Counted from the first letter of the stretch, positions 1 to 10,899 are shown. The stretch: DNA of 64,000 nt from Notospermus geniculatus (GCA_002633025.1 NMRB01002705.1:13774-77773); one strand, 5' to 3'. Notes: generated by a model not told the origin, from the letters alone. Numbers and translations: made by a program.

Positions 1-800
1 GCTGCTCAATAAATGTTTATAAACATATCCCAGCTACTCAACATATTTTTATGTTAATTAAAAATGACGTTGCAAATCAGAATAATCTTCCAAAAATCGC
101 ATTTTACAACATCCACAGAGCAAGTCCCCAGCAAATCTGTCAGCGTATCGCTACATAATGTACCCATCTACGTTCACAGTCACTAAAAACGTGAACCAAC
201 CGTCCGGTATATTCCATCTGGACATTAGGTGCATATTTCCTATGAGTCCAGTTCTATTGATTGACCCGTGACAAGTCTTTGGCTAGCTTCGCTGTTGGCC
301 GCTACGCGGCGCGTTGGGCCCTTGCGTCCAGGTATTGGTACTGGTTCATGGCGACGTTATAGGACCATAGGTCTCTTCCTTCTTCGAAGGTGTACATACG
401 ATGTTACAAGCTACACACGATTTTTTCTGGCCTCTGCATCGCGACACAATCGCAGGAGGTCCGACCATTCTATCAGGGTATCTAGATTCAATCCATTTAC
501 GTACACAAATGCCGCAACTTGAATCCGCTGCAAATTATTTTAATTCTTTTCCCAAAACAATCTTCTAATGTGGCTTGGCCATCTTGTAGCTAGTCCAATC
601 ACGTCCTGTATTGTATCCCACATTAAAAATATTTCTCGGTTTCTGGACATCGTCGGTCTTGTCGCTCTGGTCATTTTGTTTGAAATGACAATTTTTGACA
701 ATTGACGGTTCATATATACTGTCCTGAGTTGAACCCTAATTTGAAATATGCCTTTCTTGGCTGTTCAAATTTGCCTTTGCACTCGGAACAAACAAATAGC
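1..800 (-). other. Unassigned region with a coding-like minus-strand remnant
   Basis: No complete gene is visible. On the minus strand about 100-535 reads as protein-like text in two frames: one holds VNGLNLDTLIEWSDLLRLCRD, then a stop, and the other frame continues with FEEGRDLWSYNVAMNQYQYL. This looks like one old reading frame broken by frameshifts, perhaps a retroelement gag or integrase piece. The family is not recognised. The DIRS-like element to its right has no visible tyrosine recombinase, and this remnant lies where one would be expected, but no recombinase motif can be seen. Confidence 0.25.
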
Positions 801-1190
801 ATAAAGAAACATCTTCCCGCCACTGTCATATTGCACACTTCCTGGAATCTCATAAACCATGCCCCCTTCTAGGCCTCTAGACCAATCTCTGTCCAATGCC
901 CCCGGCGATGGCATCACACGTGCATGCACCGAAAGACACCGCATGCGGCACGTGCCACGGAGCGAGATTCAGAATAAACAAACAAACAAAAAGCCCCATA
1001 AAAATTCAAAGTTGAATCTTCCCGCCACTGTTATATCGCACACTTCCTGGTGTCTCATAAACCACGCCCCTTCTAGGCCAACAGCCTACCCCCTGCGAAC
1101 CGAAAGCATCACACGTGTTGCACTGAATGACACGGCACCCGGCGTACACATGCTGGTGGCCAAGAAGGCATGGACGGAGCGATAATCTCA
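791..1190. repeat. Imperfect direct repeat pair
   Basis: Two related copies lie about 205 bp apart, starting near 813 and 1018. Both open with CTTCCCGCCACTG, share CACACTTCCTGG and CTCATAAACCA, and later share GCATCACACGTG; both follow an A-rich AACAAACAAA tract. They sit just beyond the end of the DIRS-like pol. DIRS-group elements end in unusual split or inverted repeats, so these may be remains of element ends. They could equally be an unrelated duplication. Confidence 0.55.
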
Positions 1191-1229
1191 CCAAACATTG
1201 ATAATTGCATTGACAATTGACAATTGACA

Positions 1230-2977
1230 TTTGCGCCAATTTCTGAAACCACGGTTGCGCCGGCCAATATGGGGCAATTAGTGTCGCCTGGGCCTTTTGC
1301 TGAATTACCAAGTCCAAAACCTGATTGATGAGCCGAAATGGCGGGTTTACGTAATTGTTTTCGCGGCGCCAGTCCACCTGAGCAAGAGCGTCCACCCCCG
1401 CGGTAACGGGGTCGAGATACCTGGAATTGTAACGCGGCACTTGGCAATTGTTCATTGTAGCAAACCGATCTATGGTGTGCGGACCCCACAATTCGTCCAG
1501 TAACTGGAAGAGACGGGGATGTAACATCCATTCTAGTGCTGGGTTTATCCTGGAGAGACTGTCCGCTAGAACATTTTGGCGGCCGGCAAGGTAACGCGCA
1601 CACAGTGTCACGTTGTGACGCAGAGAAAGGTCCCAGATGTCCGCCGCTAGATCCGTAAGAAGGGGGCTGGGACCCCCCATATTGTTCAGATACGCCACTG
1701 TGGATATATTGTCCGATAAAATCTGAACCTCCGAGTCCTTCACCTCCACGATCAGCGATTTTAACGTCAGATAAACTGCACGCATTTCCCGTGCATTGCT
1801 GGGCATGGACCCTTCCTGGGGAGTCCAATGACCGGAAACGAATTGATTCCCCATGTGGCCTCCCCAGCCGGTGCCGGAGGCATCTGTAGTTATCTGGTGG
1901 TGGACTCGGTTCCTCACCACGTGAACTCCGTTCCATCGATCGAGGGCCGTCAGCCACCACTGGAGGTCGCGACATGTAGCTGCGTCCAGATCTAAGACCT
2001 GTTCCCACGACTGTCTTGTGGACAACAGCCGATACGCATTTCTGAGGAGCAATTTGCAAGGCCATACTGATTAACTGGCCTGCTATTTTGGCCAACAACC
2101 TGGCGGACAACTGGCCCGCCTTGAGAACCCGAGATATATCCTTGCGGGCTTTCCGAATTCGAGACCTTGGGATACGAATCACCACGTGGCCGTCCCTGGC
2201 CTGTACCACATATCCTATGAACAACTTCTCCGGCCCTGGGTCGGTACTGCTCTTTTCGAAGTTCACGGTCCATCCTAGTGCCTTTAAAGTCCTGAGAACC
2301 AAACCTGTCTGAGCAGGACATAGAGAGGGCGTGTCCATCACGAAAAAATCGTCGGTAAAAAGAACCAGCCGGATCCCTTTGTTCCGTAAATGCTGAAGCA
2401 CAGGACGTAGAGTTTTGTTGACATGGTACGGGCTCAGGCAGTAACCAAAGGAACTTGCCAGACAAAGAACCTGGAACCCCAGGCAAAACCAAATAGGGTT
2501 TGGCATTGCTCACGAATAGGCAAATGATAGAAGCAATCCTTCAAGTCTATAGTGGTGAAAACATCCGTGGGCTCCACCAGCTCACATACAGTTCGGATAT
2601 CCTCCTGTCGAAACGAAGTCCCCGACTTATCAGTTCAAGTACGACAAGTTAGTTATAAGCCTCTGCTTATTCTTCTTCTTCGGAATTGCTCGAATGGGAG
2701 AAACACACTGTGGGGGCTCATAAACCTCCCTAATCGCACCGAGCTGTAAGAGTCTCGAAATCTCCTCGTCAATAAAGCACGACTGAGCAGGACCCTGAGG
2801 AGGGTTGCTTAACGTAAAGGCACAGTTTGTCAACAAGGGAACAGAAGCCCCGTTTTCAATCCAGTCCACGACACAGTCCGGGGCATCTATAGCTTTCCAT
2901 TCTGATAAGTGTGAATGCAAAGAGTTATTGATTTTCGGAACCGGTATTTGCGCTTGGTGGGTCTCGGAAGCGGTCAT
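1230..2977 (-). pseudogene. DIRS-like retrotransposon pol: reverse transcriptase, RNase H and methyltransferase-like domain
   Basis: The polyprotein reads right to left in several frames. The first block (2977-2632) is the N-terminal reverse transcriptase (DEEISRLLQLGAI, CVSPIRAIPKKKNKQRLITN). A second frame carries TTIDLKDCFYHLPIREQ. A third (from about 2450) carries the catalytic FTDDFFVM and the thumb. After a frameshift near 2050, RNase H follows (TTDASGTGWGG, ILSDNISTVAYLNN, GRQNVLADSLSR) and then IDRFATMNNCQVPRYNSRYLDP and YVNPPF. That last block is the adenine-methyltransferase-like domain typical of DIRS elements. Similarity stops near 1230, and the tyrosine recombinase expected downstream was not found. 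At least three frameshifts make this copy non-coding as assembled. Confidence 0.85.
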
Positions 2978-3776
2978 TACGCGGCCACCTCATGGCCCCA
3001 TCACGATCCCTGTTGTCTCGCCTCCAAGAATCCGACTGAAAACCACCCCTCCTGGGAAAACCACGACTTCCGCGGCCCGCCCTACCGTAGGACTGCAAAC
3101 GTTGATTCGTAATTTCTGCGTTGGCAAATTCGATCGCCGCACGTGCATCCGCCGCATCGACTATAGCGCCATGGGCTCGTTGATTTTTATAATGTTTCCC
3201 TGCGCCTTTGAGGTGAGAATTCACTGACATGCAACCAAGTTCCTCTCTCAAACTAATCTGACAAGCTATCAAAATACGAGACAAATTCGCCAGTTCAGTC
3301 GGGTCACATGCACCGCTCGTGTCGGCGTGCACGCACCACTGCAGTGCAGTCTCAATGTACTTGGCTGTGGACACCACAATCTGAAATTTGCCCTGATCGT
3401 CGGACACGATACCTGTACGCCTGGTGTCACTTAAGAGGAGATCCCCTCGCACCTGAATGCCTTCGTAACGTTTCTTAACGGAGAGAAAGTCCTGCTTTGC
3501 ACTCGAAACTACACGGGCACTGGTGTCTTCAACATTAAAATCGTTTCCCAAGCCGCCAGCAACGTTCAGCCCTGGTTGGGGATGGGGGCCACACCCTTGG
3601 GCACGTGGAGCGCGTGACTCCGAGGCAATAATATCGCCAGAATCCTCCTTCTCTTCGAGGTCTGATAGCCGTTTTAGTACGGTCTTTTGATCCGTCCGTA
3701 TTTGCCTTACCTCCTCCAACAACGATTTTAGCTCGAAATTATCTGTTTTTGGTGCAATTTGCGTAGTTTGGTCCAT
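2925..3776 (-). CDS. DIRS-like retrotransposon gag-like protein, 283 aa
   Basis: An open ORF directly upstream of the pol, overlapping its first block by about 53 bp, the usual gag-pol order. The N-terminus has a heptad-like charged stretch (residues 15-50, LKSLLEEVRQIRTDQKTVLKRLSDLEEKE) suggesting a coiled coil. A central helical region (about 85-220) follows. The C-terminus is rich in Arg, Gly and Asp (RGSRGFPRRGG) and would bind RNA. The likely start ATG is at 3776; upstream the frame meets the hairpin and no other Met is needed. It is undamaged while the neighbouring pol is frameshifted, so either the copy is young or the pol frameshifts are partly sequence errors. Assignment rests on position and composition, since DIRS gag proteins diverge fast. 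Confidence 0.7.
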   Translation of the reverse strand: MDQTTQIAPKTDNFELKSLLEEVRQIRTDQKTVLKRLSDLEEKEDSGDIIASESRAPRAQGCGPHPQPGLNVAGGLGNDFNVEDTSARVVSSAKQDFLSVKKRYEGIQVRGDLLLSDTRRTGIVSDDQGKFQIVVSTAKYIETALQWCVHADTSGACDPTELANLSRILIACQISLREELGCMSVNSHLKGAGKHYKNQRAHGAIVDAADARAAIEFANAEITNQRLQSYGRAGRGSRGFPRRGGFQSDSWRRDNRDRDGAMRWPRNDRFRDPPSANTGSENQ

Positions 3777-3825
3777 CTTTCGGACTCCGACCTTGAGGCG
3801 GAAATGTCAAACCTCAAAGACGGGG

Positions 3826-3860
3826 ATTGTGGGTAAAGCATAATTAGCTTTACCCACAAT
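3826..3860. repeat. 14-bp hairpin upstream of the gag ORF
   Basis: A perfect inverted repeat, ATTGTGGGTAAAGC (3826-3839) against GCTTTACCCACAAT (3847-3860), with a 7-base A/T loop. It lies 50 bp before the gag start in the leader or terminal region of the DIRS-like element. Confidence 0.8.
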
Positions 3861-4396
3861 GCCATATGTAAACAAAAACACGTGTCCTTACGTTGTTTTT
3901 TAACTACAGACAACAGACCCACCGCAATATCGTTCATCGGACATCGTAATGCCGTCATGGCGTTTTAGACTTATTGCACATTGCTAAGTATCCTTCGAAA
4001 TTACCTAATGAAGTTTAAACTCCCAAAATTATAAGAAATGCGGTGCCACATAGACTATGCATGACATGGGCCAAACCGGCGTTTTGAAAATGCTCTATGA
4101 CGTCATGACGTTGCGCATGTTAACAGTCTGCTTTTTTCATAGGCCCCGTTTCGTCGGTGAACCATTGCACTTGACATAATGGGAGGGCCTCCGGAAATCC
4201 ACATTTTCACCTTGTGTTTTAAATATAAACTTCGTTTCTCTTATGTTTTTTAGCAAGCTTCATCCTGGCTTAGGTGGTCTCTTTTTAATGATTGGGGTGG
4301 CCCTTATAAGGGCCGTTTTGGTGAGTGGCAGCTCTGTTGGGTTGGGTGTGGGAAATGAATATCAGTGCATTGGTGTCTTCACTAGGTGTATTCAGC

Positions 4397-5211
4397 CTAA
4401 ACTGGATAAAATTCTGCTATTTGTTGAATCGGATGCTCGAATGGGCTCCTGCCGTCTCTGTCCAGCTGGCACAGTCGCCTCCACATATATTTACTGAGGT
4501 GAATCTGCAGTAAGGCCTCGTAGGTACCTCTCATGGATTTTAACTTCGTCTTCAGGTCGCCCCAAGAGCCTTCAATTCTCTGTGTGTGGACGGGTTGTCT
4601 TCACGAATGAATTCCTCCGTATGGTACCCAATATTCTCAAGGTTGTCGTAAGCCCGCCACATATCAGACATAATTGTGGTGCCTGGCTGGACATGTCTCC
4701 TTATAATGGGCTCCAACTCATCTCTGGTTCGTCTGTGCAAGATGTTGGATGAGTTTCCTTCGTCTCTCAACCATGCCAAAGGCCCAAATAGCCATGCCTG
4801 CTTGCCACCTCCCCTGTTGTATTTTCGCTTAGCTCCGATGCGACATTCATCAAGTTCGACGCTGTCGCCGACTCCTCCGAGGATGATTGGATGGGCTTCC
4901 AGTTGGCGGGCGCAGATGCCTCGACAAAAGTTCCACCAGTCGACGACTGTATTCGGTGAGCGGAGTGTTGGTACTGGAGCAAACATCGATCGAAGTACAC
5001 CCTGGTGCATCTTGTGGCTCCACGTGTATAAAATGAAGCACACGTACTTCAGTTCTAATTTCGTCCCAGAAAGAAAGGAACCATGACGGATGCTCTTGTT
5101 CTTCCTGCAGGCTGGGCACCTCCAGATCTCTCTGTCCGTCTTGTTATTGTCTGTGATGAGAGTGCACTGACGCCCACACCCTTGCGTTTCGCACATCATC
5201 TCTGTCGCCAA
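4397..5211 (-). pseudogene. Merlin (ISXO2-like) DDE transposase, one frameshift
   Basis: A nearly full-length transposase of the Merlin superfamily. A zinc-ribbon-like N-terminus (C12, C16, C32, C35 counted from 5211) precedes the catalytic core. The motif SVELDECRIGAKRKYNRGGG holds the first catalytic Asp (D121) and IMSDMWRAYDN the second (D183). The frame from 5211 ends at 4552. After a one-base shift near 4588-4595 the expected C-terminus continues (RIEGSWGDLKTKLKSMRGT, with the catalytic Glu) and reaches a stop at 4397-4399. The first triplet of the open frame is TTG; the first ATG in frame is near 5199. A single lesion separates this copy from a complete transposase of about 270 aa. Terminal repeats were not located with confidence. 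Confidence 0.88.
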
Positions 5212-5214
5212 TAG

Positions 5215-6340
5215 CCTGTTCCTCTCAAATTGTTGAGTAATCTCAGTGCATCACAAATAAATATTGAAGGGGAGTGATTCATCCCACTCCTGACATTGCC
5301 TAGAAGTGTGAATAGCTCCCCTCGAATTAACTCTCCTCAAAACTGCAAGGAGAGCAATGCCCAATTTCTTCTGTTTGCTACTATAATTCATCTTGATCGC
5401 CAGTGGGGCATGAAAGACTTGATAATAAACACTGTTGAACATGGACCTAGGCTGTTCTTGCTTTCTTCTTCTTTGCTGATTTTTCCAAACTACTGGGGAT
5501 GGGGCTTGGTCACATCTACCATCCTTGAGTTACTAGGACATCCAAGGGTTCCTCAGCTGATGGGAGGGACAGAGGACAGATCAGGATGGCTGGGGCACAA
5601 ACTTGAAGTTCAATTTTTTGTCCCTGGGCCCTGGCAGACAGTGTATTGTCACTGTCTGGGAATAGGAAAGGGGAAGGAGAGACTTCTGCTGCAGAAGAAA
5701 GGAAAGGAAACAAGTTGCATTTCATCATGAAAACTGCATTAAAATAACACTGATAACATCTGATTAGAGTAAATTGACAGAGGAACAACTTTCAAATTTT
5801 AAAACTATCTTATTAATTGCCAAAGCCCTGACTTGCTTATAAAAAATAAAAATTAAAACTATTATAGATAACTGTGACGGAGCGGTGTTTAAGGCAATTG
5901 GCCCCTAAAACAGTTCCAAGAATCCAATACACGGCTTCAGAAGCCCAGTCAAATGTCTAGTCACACATCACGAAGTCCTAAGGAATTAAATGTCCTTTTC
6001 TGAGAACATATTTGAAATGAATGCATAGACACCACATTCCAGTCCAAAGTATCACCGCTTGGTTAAGTTCAAAAGAATCACCGCTTAGGGGTTTCAATAA
6101 AGTAAATACCTTAAAGAATTTGATTACTTCATGATTTCATACTTCAGTGTTTCTTAAAGCTGACCTATCTATAAAATATATTAAAGGGGAAATAATCAAA
6201 ACCTTTCCACCAAACCAAGTGTGCTGAAACAAGAACCAATGGCCGTCTCATGACTTCGTCACAATAACCTGATTGAGGTAATTATGCAGCAGTAAAAAGT
6301 CAACTGCGACATGACTCAAAAGTGAAGTGAGATCAGACTA
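5215..6340. other. No gene recognised
   Basis: Short ORFs on both strands lack family motifs. The stretch is A/T-rich from 5,750 onward. I see no transposon end, tRNA or splice-bounded exon. Confidence 0.6.
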
Positions 6341-6341
6341 T

Positions 6342-7049
6342 AGGGTGCCCAATAAAAATGTCCCACTGACAATACGATGTTTAACCCCTTGCGTGCGGAT
6401 GGCGAATATATACGTCTTTGGCCTGTAGCACACACCCTTGTGCATTCAAACTGACCTAGAATCGTAACCAGTGGACCGATTGATATTCTGCTTGCAGATT
6501 TTTTAATGCGAGACTACCCCCCCCCCCCGAATACGCGATTTTGCTCTGTTTGAAGAAACCTGGCTAAAATTGCGTTTTAATGGGTGTCCCGGGGTCTAGA
6601 CTGACAGACCCCAAAGTGCAAATCTGACTAGTTGTGACAAAATGGCCGTATCTCCGGAACGGAAGCAGCTACGACGACGCGACTGGCGCCAAAAGAAAGA
6701 GGGGACCCAGCGACAGACGCGTAGGAGCAGCGGTTTTCGAGTTATAGACGTTTAAAGATTGGTAACCTGACGAAAACGTAGGCCAAATGCGACTATTTCG
6801 TCACAACTTGCATCTTCGGCTCTCTCCTGTTTCTCTCACAGACATTTTGGAAGAAGGAAACTTGCATGAGGTCGTGGCCCATTCAGTTGCCTCCAGAATG
6901 AGTGTCTTGTCGCCAGTTTTGGTTGCATATTTTGGGAGCTAGGCGCGTTTTTGTAGGGACATCAGAAATTCATGTTACGAAATGGTACACCTTTCAACTG
7001 TATCCCGCACGCAAAGGGTTAAGTCGCACATTTTTATTGGGCCACCCTG
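6342..7049. mobile_element. Nested inverted-repeat elements, the inner one flanked by TTAA
   Basis: The inner element (about 6385-7018, 634 bp) begins CCCCTTGCGTGCGG and ends CCCGCACGCAAAGGG and is flanked on both sides by TTAA, the target of piggyBac-type elements. A divergent relative lies at 38217-38756. Outside it, AGGGTGCCCAATAAAAATGT at 6342 is mirrored by ACATTTTTATTGGGCCACCCT ending near 7049 (left and right ends), which suggests the inner element landed in an older inverted-repeat element. There is no long ORF, so it is non-autonomous. A run of 13 C's lies inside the inner element. Confidence 0.75.
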
Positions 7050-7162
7050 AACAAATCCATGAAAATTTAAAACCTTGAACAACAACTTGTTGTTCAGCTT
7101 GTTACAAGTATAAAACCTGACTACCAACCTAACAACAGTCACACTCACCAGGCTGTACACCC

Positions 7163-7950
7163 TCACTCCCAGTCATATGATTTCTCAGCTAAGTCCCATG
7201 TCAGATCATCAGTGTCAGTTTCAGTTTCACCAAGTTTAAGGAACAGAGTTTCTCCATATAACATGGCTTCATCTTTCATGACCTCATCTTCATAATCTGA
7301 GTCTGAATCAACAAAGGCATCAGTATCACCACCACCTTCAACAATCCCTGCAGCCACATGATCACCAACAGCGATTTCAGAAGACTCATCAGAAGGTTCT
7401 GTGGGCAGAGACGCTGCAGATCTGCATGATCCCATCATCCCAAAATTGACTGTGTCAATTTTACATTTGCTCCGTTTCTTCATGATACACTTCGCAGCAG
7501 ATTCAATCAGTTCTTCCCTTTCCTCACATGACCAAATATGGTCATTTGCCTTGATTAGGAGGAGATCCTCCATGGTAGAGTGGTGCAGGCTCAATCGCCT
7601 GTCTGACAAAATGGCTGTGAGGTAACTAAACCCCGACTCAACCTGACCATTGCTTGGCCCAACACTGAGAACAATCTCTACCAACAGACATATGTTGGGG
7701 TATTCCTTCCTTCTGTAAAGGAGAATTTTCTCCCAAAAAATCTTTCCCCTTTGTCATTCACGGTCATCTGCAAGACAGCACCAGGATGCGCCAGCAATTC
7801 CTTTAGCACACTATTAATGCTCTTTGGTTGTCGTACTTGTTTGGAGGGCTGCCGAGCCCCGCCACAATGCGTGCGTCTTTGCCCATACATGTTGTAATGG
7901 TTTCTTTCATCGACCTCTTCCTTAGTCTTTTCGATGTCATGTAGACACAA
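7163..7950 (-). pseudogene. hAT transposase C-terminal dimerisation region
   Basis: The piece around 7590-7684 reads VEIVLSVGPSNGQVESGFSYL, then LSDRRLSLHHSTMEDLLLIK: the hAT C-terminal dimerisation pattern (VLSxxPSNAxVERGFS..., LxDRRxxL...). The preceding segment up to 7950 is in another frame and meets it near 7680, so a frameshift is present. The tail is acidic (DSDSDYEDEVMKDEAM) and stops at 7163. The catalytic core is missing. A second hAT tail of the same general kind is at 57290-57720. Confidence 0.65.
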
Positions 7951-7989
7951 AATTGGCTTGGCTTGCTTTCAGCTTGATGGTAGATGATT

Positions 7990-8411
7990 TCGAAATGGGC
8001 ACTGTCACAATCCATTGTATTCACATCCTAAAAATTTATCACAATAATACGCCCCTATTTCATTCATTTCAGCAACCAAGTTGCTGTGTACGTGATTGAA
8101 ACATATCAGGTGAATGCTTTTCTTCGCTGGCTCGACTCCCTCTACCGGGAAAACACTTTCCATGCCCTTCCTGAGTGCTACTTCACCGTCTGTTCCATAT
8201 ATCAACGTCTTCACACCCTGTACCTGAATCTGGGATGCCATATACTGTAATCTTCAATCCGCCTGTCAGTACTTGTCATCATTCCTGCGAAGACGGTCGG
8301 ATGCTTCTGTGGACCATCTTTATGCATAAACATTGGGTTTGGGAAGCTAAGGCATGTGGCGTAAAACGGTCTGACTTTGTAGGTCATATCAATCCCGAGT
8401 TGTGACTTCAA
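7990..8411 (-). pseudogene. DDE transposase catalytic fragment (MULE-like), frameshifted
   Basis: Two overlapping frames give one interrupted protein: DMTYKVRPFYATCLSF, KHPTVFAGMMTS, EDYS (to about 8245), then VQGVKTLIYGTDGEVALRKG, IHLICFNHVHSNLVAEM. The TDGE and CFxH blocks resemble MULE-type transposases that carry a SWIM finger further downstream. A SWIM-containing tail from such a family is at 9980-10860, but the order there is wrong for one gene, so these may be two insertions or a rearranged one. The indel at about 8240 and the short length mark it as a relic. Confidence 0.5.
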
Positions 8412-8809
8412 TTTTAATGACGGCGTGCAGTAGGCCTATTCCTTCAGCCAGTACCCCGCATTTCCTGACATTGCAAATGTATTCGGGTGTATTCGACTTT
8501 CGATTTTTTGTCCCGTTTTTCAGAGGTAGACATGAAGCTTACGTTTTTCAAAAAAAACGTGGCGGTCCAAGCTGGCAATTAATTCAGAGAAGTCTGTGCG
8601 CTGATTGGAACTCATCCATTTTCGTGCGTTTCTGGATATTTTGATGCCATTTGATAAAGCTAACATCAGAATATGTTTTTACAGAATTTAACTTTAAATT
8701 TAACAGAAGTTAACTGGGCAGAAATATTGCATATTTTAATGTCCTAAATTTAGAAAGAGGGAGGCCATCTGTAGCTAGTAGGTAAGCAGTTATTGGCTGT
8801 TATTCATAC

Positions 8810-9214
8810 GCATCAGTTGATTGTTTAACCAGCAGATCATCATCCCACTTCTGTTTTTTCGAAGGAGGCTCTGCACAACCTGTCGCTGCACTACAATTGG
8901 CATCAGACCCATCACAATCACATCATTGTCCGAATTTTCCTTAATATCCAGCTCCTCGAAGTGTTTACCAGCCTGATGTGCATCTGATTCTAAGTCTCTG
9001 GTGACAGATGCTAAGAAACAAACCTGGTACCACAAGAACACTTTTCAACGTCTGTCGTCGTGCCGGACAACTTACACGACGCTTTGATTTCCTATAAATG
9101 TGCTTGGCACATACCAAATCATATAATATTACCGGCGTCGGAACCCTGTCGGGTTGTTGTCCACGACGACATGCTACAGTCCACTTGAGCGGGGGTTTTA
9201 CTTGCCCTGCACTC
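8810..9214 (-). pseudogene. Coding-like remnant, cysteine-rich, unrecognised
   Basis: Minus-strand frames read SDAHQAGKHFEELDIKENSDND, then after a frame change CDCDGSDANCSAATGC and PPSKKQKWDDDLLVKQSTDAYE followed by a stop. It has the look of the C-terminal end of a transposon protein with Cys clusters. No family motif is decisive. It is bounded on the right by the inverted-repeat element at 9219. Confidence 0.35.
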
Positions 9215-9218
9215 ATTA

Positions 9219-9384
9219 GGGACACACACCGCATGAGCTACTGCAAAATCTTGTCCGCAGTCAGGTGTACTTCACTGCGGACAGAAATTAGGTCATCCAG
9301 GTGTGCTGTGTGTATTTATATATCGTGGTATGCAGGGCTGGCCTAATACATTAGTTTCGCAGTAGCTCACGCGGACTGTGCCCC
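9219..9384. mobile_element. 166-bp inverted-repeat element with TTA target duplication (copy 1)
   Basis: The element begins GGGACACACACCGCATGAGC and ends GCTCACGCGGACTGTGCCCC, an imperfect terminal inverted repeat of about 30 bp. TTA lies directly outside both ends (9216-9218, 9385-9387), the 3-bp target typical of PIF/Harbinger. A copy of the same length and nearly the same sequence lies at 44821-44986. It has no coding capacity. Confidence 0.9.
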
Positions 9385-9387
9385 TTA

Positions 9388-9778
9388 TGTGTAATAAATG
9401 GAATAGTCCCCGCGGGTAAATTTTACCAATGGGTAATATTTGCTCAAAAGCGCCGGTCAATATTACCTATCCGTGGGTATTTTCAGGCGCCTTCCTTATT
9501 ATTGCAGGTAATGTTTACCTGGAACCGTGGGTAAAACTGGGGACAAGCTTACTACCTATATTCCCGTAGGTAAATTGGTAGTAAGCTTGTCCCCAGTTTT
9601 ACCCACGGTTCCAGGTAAACATTACCCCCTATAGTAAGGAAGGTGCCTGAGAATACCCACGGATAGGTAATATTGACCTGCGCTTTTGAGCAAATATTAC
9701 CCTTTTCTGTGGTAAAATCGAAATTGCCTATGGCATTGGTAAAATTTACCCGCGGGGACTATTCCATTTTTTACAGTG
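9388..9778. mobile_element. Long palindromic (foldback) element
   Basis: The arms pair along almost the whole length: AATGGAATAGTCCCCGCGGG on the left and its complement CCCGCGGGGACTATTCCATT near 9750 on the right. The internal blocks ACTGGGGACAAGCTTACTA and TAGTAAGCTTGTCCCCAGT meet near 9565. Repeated GGTAAT/ATTACC motifs run through both arms. It abuts the 166-bp element on the left and the SINE on the right. Confidence 0.9.
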
Positions 9779-9947
9779 TGGCATAGACACTCAGGTACAG
9801 GGACCACGGCTTTTTAGTCCCGTCCGGCGGACCCTCAATTCATAGTTCAAATATTTTTGTATATGCCTTCGCCCGGAGTCGAACTCGCGCCGACCCGTTG
9901 CATGAGATTGGTTGTCAGGTGCGCTTACCCACTCGATCACCGGGCTT
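9779..9947 (-). mobile_element. tRNA-derived SINE
   Basis: Positions 9870-9946 on the minus strand give a tRNA-like head: GCCCGGTGATCGAGTGGG (A box) through GTTCGACTCC (B box) and closing CCGGGC. The anticodon stem does not pair well, so this is a tRNA-related promoter, not a working tRNA gene. A body follows (GGGTCCGCCGGACGGGAC, then CCGTGGTCCCTGTACC) and ends against the palindromic element. The family is not identified. Confidence 0.65.
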
Positions 9948-9979
9948 AGACACATGTTTTGCACCACAACAGATCTATA

Positions 9980-10860
9980 TTATTTAGTTCCGCCACTGGC
10001 AGAAAAAAGTTTTGTACCCGAAATTAGATCCAGTGTGCCAGGACGAAAACGTAGACTCTTTGACCGTCTTCCTTGTTTTCGTCGATGCAACTTGCCTGTA
10101 TGCAATAAAATCTGGTGGTAAATTTTTCTGATATTTTTTTTTACATTTGGAGAGTCTTGTGTGCTATAATTCCACTTCTCTTTGTGGGATATGATTATGT
10201 CGAAAGGGGGTCTCAATTCTAGTCGAGGGAATTCAACCTTGCATTCATAGCATTCCTTTGCCTTCCGCTCATCCTTAAGAAAGCACACCTCCTGTGGCTG
10301 GTTGTTGTGGTGTGTTTGTGTGAATGGACTATGATCTCCTAAGCATGATCTCTTTGGTGTCTGGCAGATCTGGGTCTTTACGGATTTCTGTGATGACCCC
10401 CTTTCTTTCCAGTGGTTTCCTTTGGTTCATAGGTGAGGACACGTCTACCTCGCCTTTTACCCTTTGAAGCAAGTTTTAACTGGCCTTTGAGCATCGATGA
10501 TTTTCTAATCAACCACGCACAGGTTGTGCTTACAAAATTGCTGTGTGCGGTATGCACTGCAGTCACACCGAGCATGGTCTGTATACAAAGTGCAGGTGAC
10601 GTATTCATGTTTATTTATGGCAGATCTGACGAGAAACTTTCTTGCCTCGGGTTTTGGTCAAGAACATGCATTCTCGAAATGGAATTCGGCAAATTTAGAA
10701 GATCTTCGGCTTCTTTGAGAAAGGCAGTCAATAAAGCCTTCCCCATTAGTTCCAGTGGCTTCTGGGAATTCAGCACTACTTTCCCTTCAATCACTTCTCT
10801 CGGTTTATTTTCATTCACAACTACAGCATTCGTTGTGCCTCTTGCTGTGTTGCCGTGAAT
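9980..10860 (-). pseudogene. SWIM zinc-finger transposase C-terminus, frameshifted
   Basis: Reading right to left: KPREVIEGKVVLNSQKPLEL and MHVLDQNPRQESFS, then in another frame VTCTLYTDHARCDCSAYRTQ and QFCKHNLCVVD. The pattern CDC-x7-CKH is a SWIM zinc finger (CxCxnCxH). A basic linker follows (SKGKRRGRRVLTYEPKET), then ECYECKVEFPRL, PPFDIIISHKEKW. That order is a tail I associate with SWIM-bearing, MULE-like transposases of marine invertebrates. At least two frame changes and a stop after the SWIM finger show decay. The catalytic domain is absent here. Confidence 0.6.
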
Positions 10861-10899
10861 GCCGCCAATGCGACCTCAACACATTTCGTCAGTGGTTTT

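Noticed and set aside
1109-2050. Lower half of the 465-aa frame as protein
   Set aside because: After about 2050 the RNase H sequence is in the other frame; this part is out of frame.
5296-5730. 144-aa plus-strand ORF
   Set aside because: No domain, no splice context, and opposing ORFs of similar length; composition is that of non-coding DNA.
6500-6530. C and G homopolymer runs as G-quadruplex switches
   Set aside because: Long single runs near contig joins are common sequencing and assembly trouble spots here; no conserved context supports a function.
9870-9946. Functional tRNA gene
   Set aside because: The A and B boxes are good, but the anticodon stem does not pair and a SINE-like body follows.
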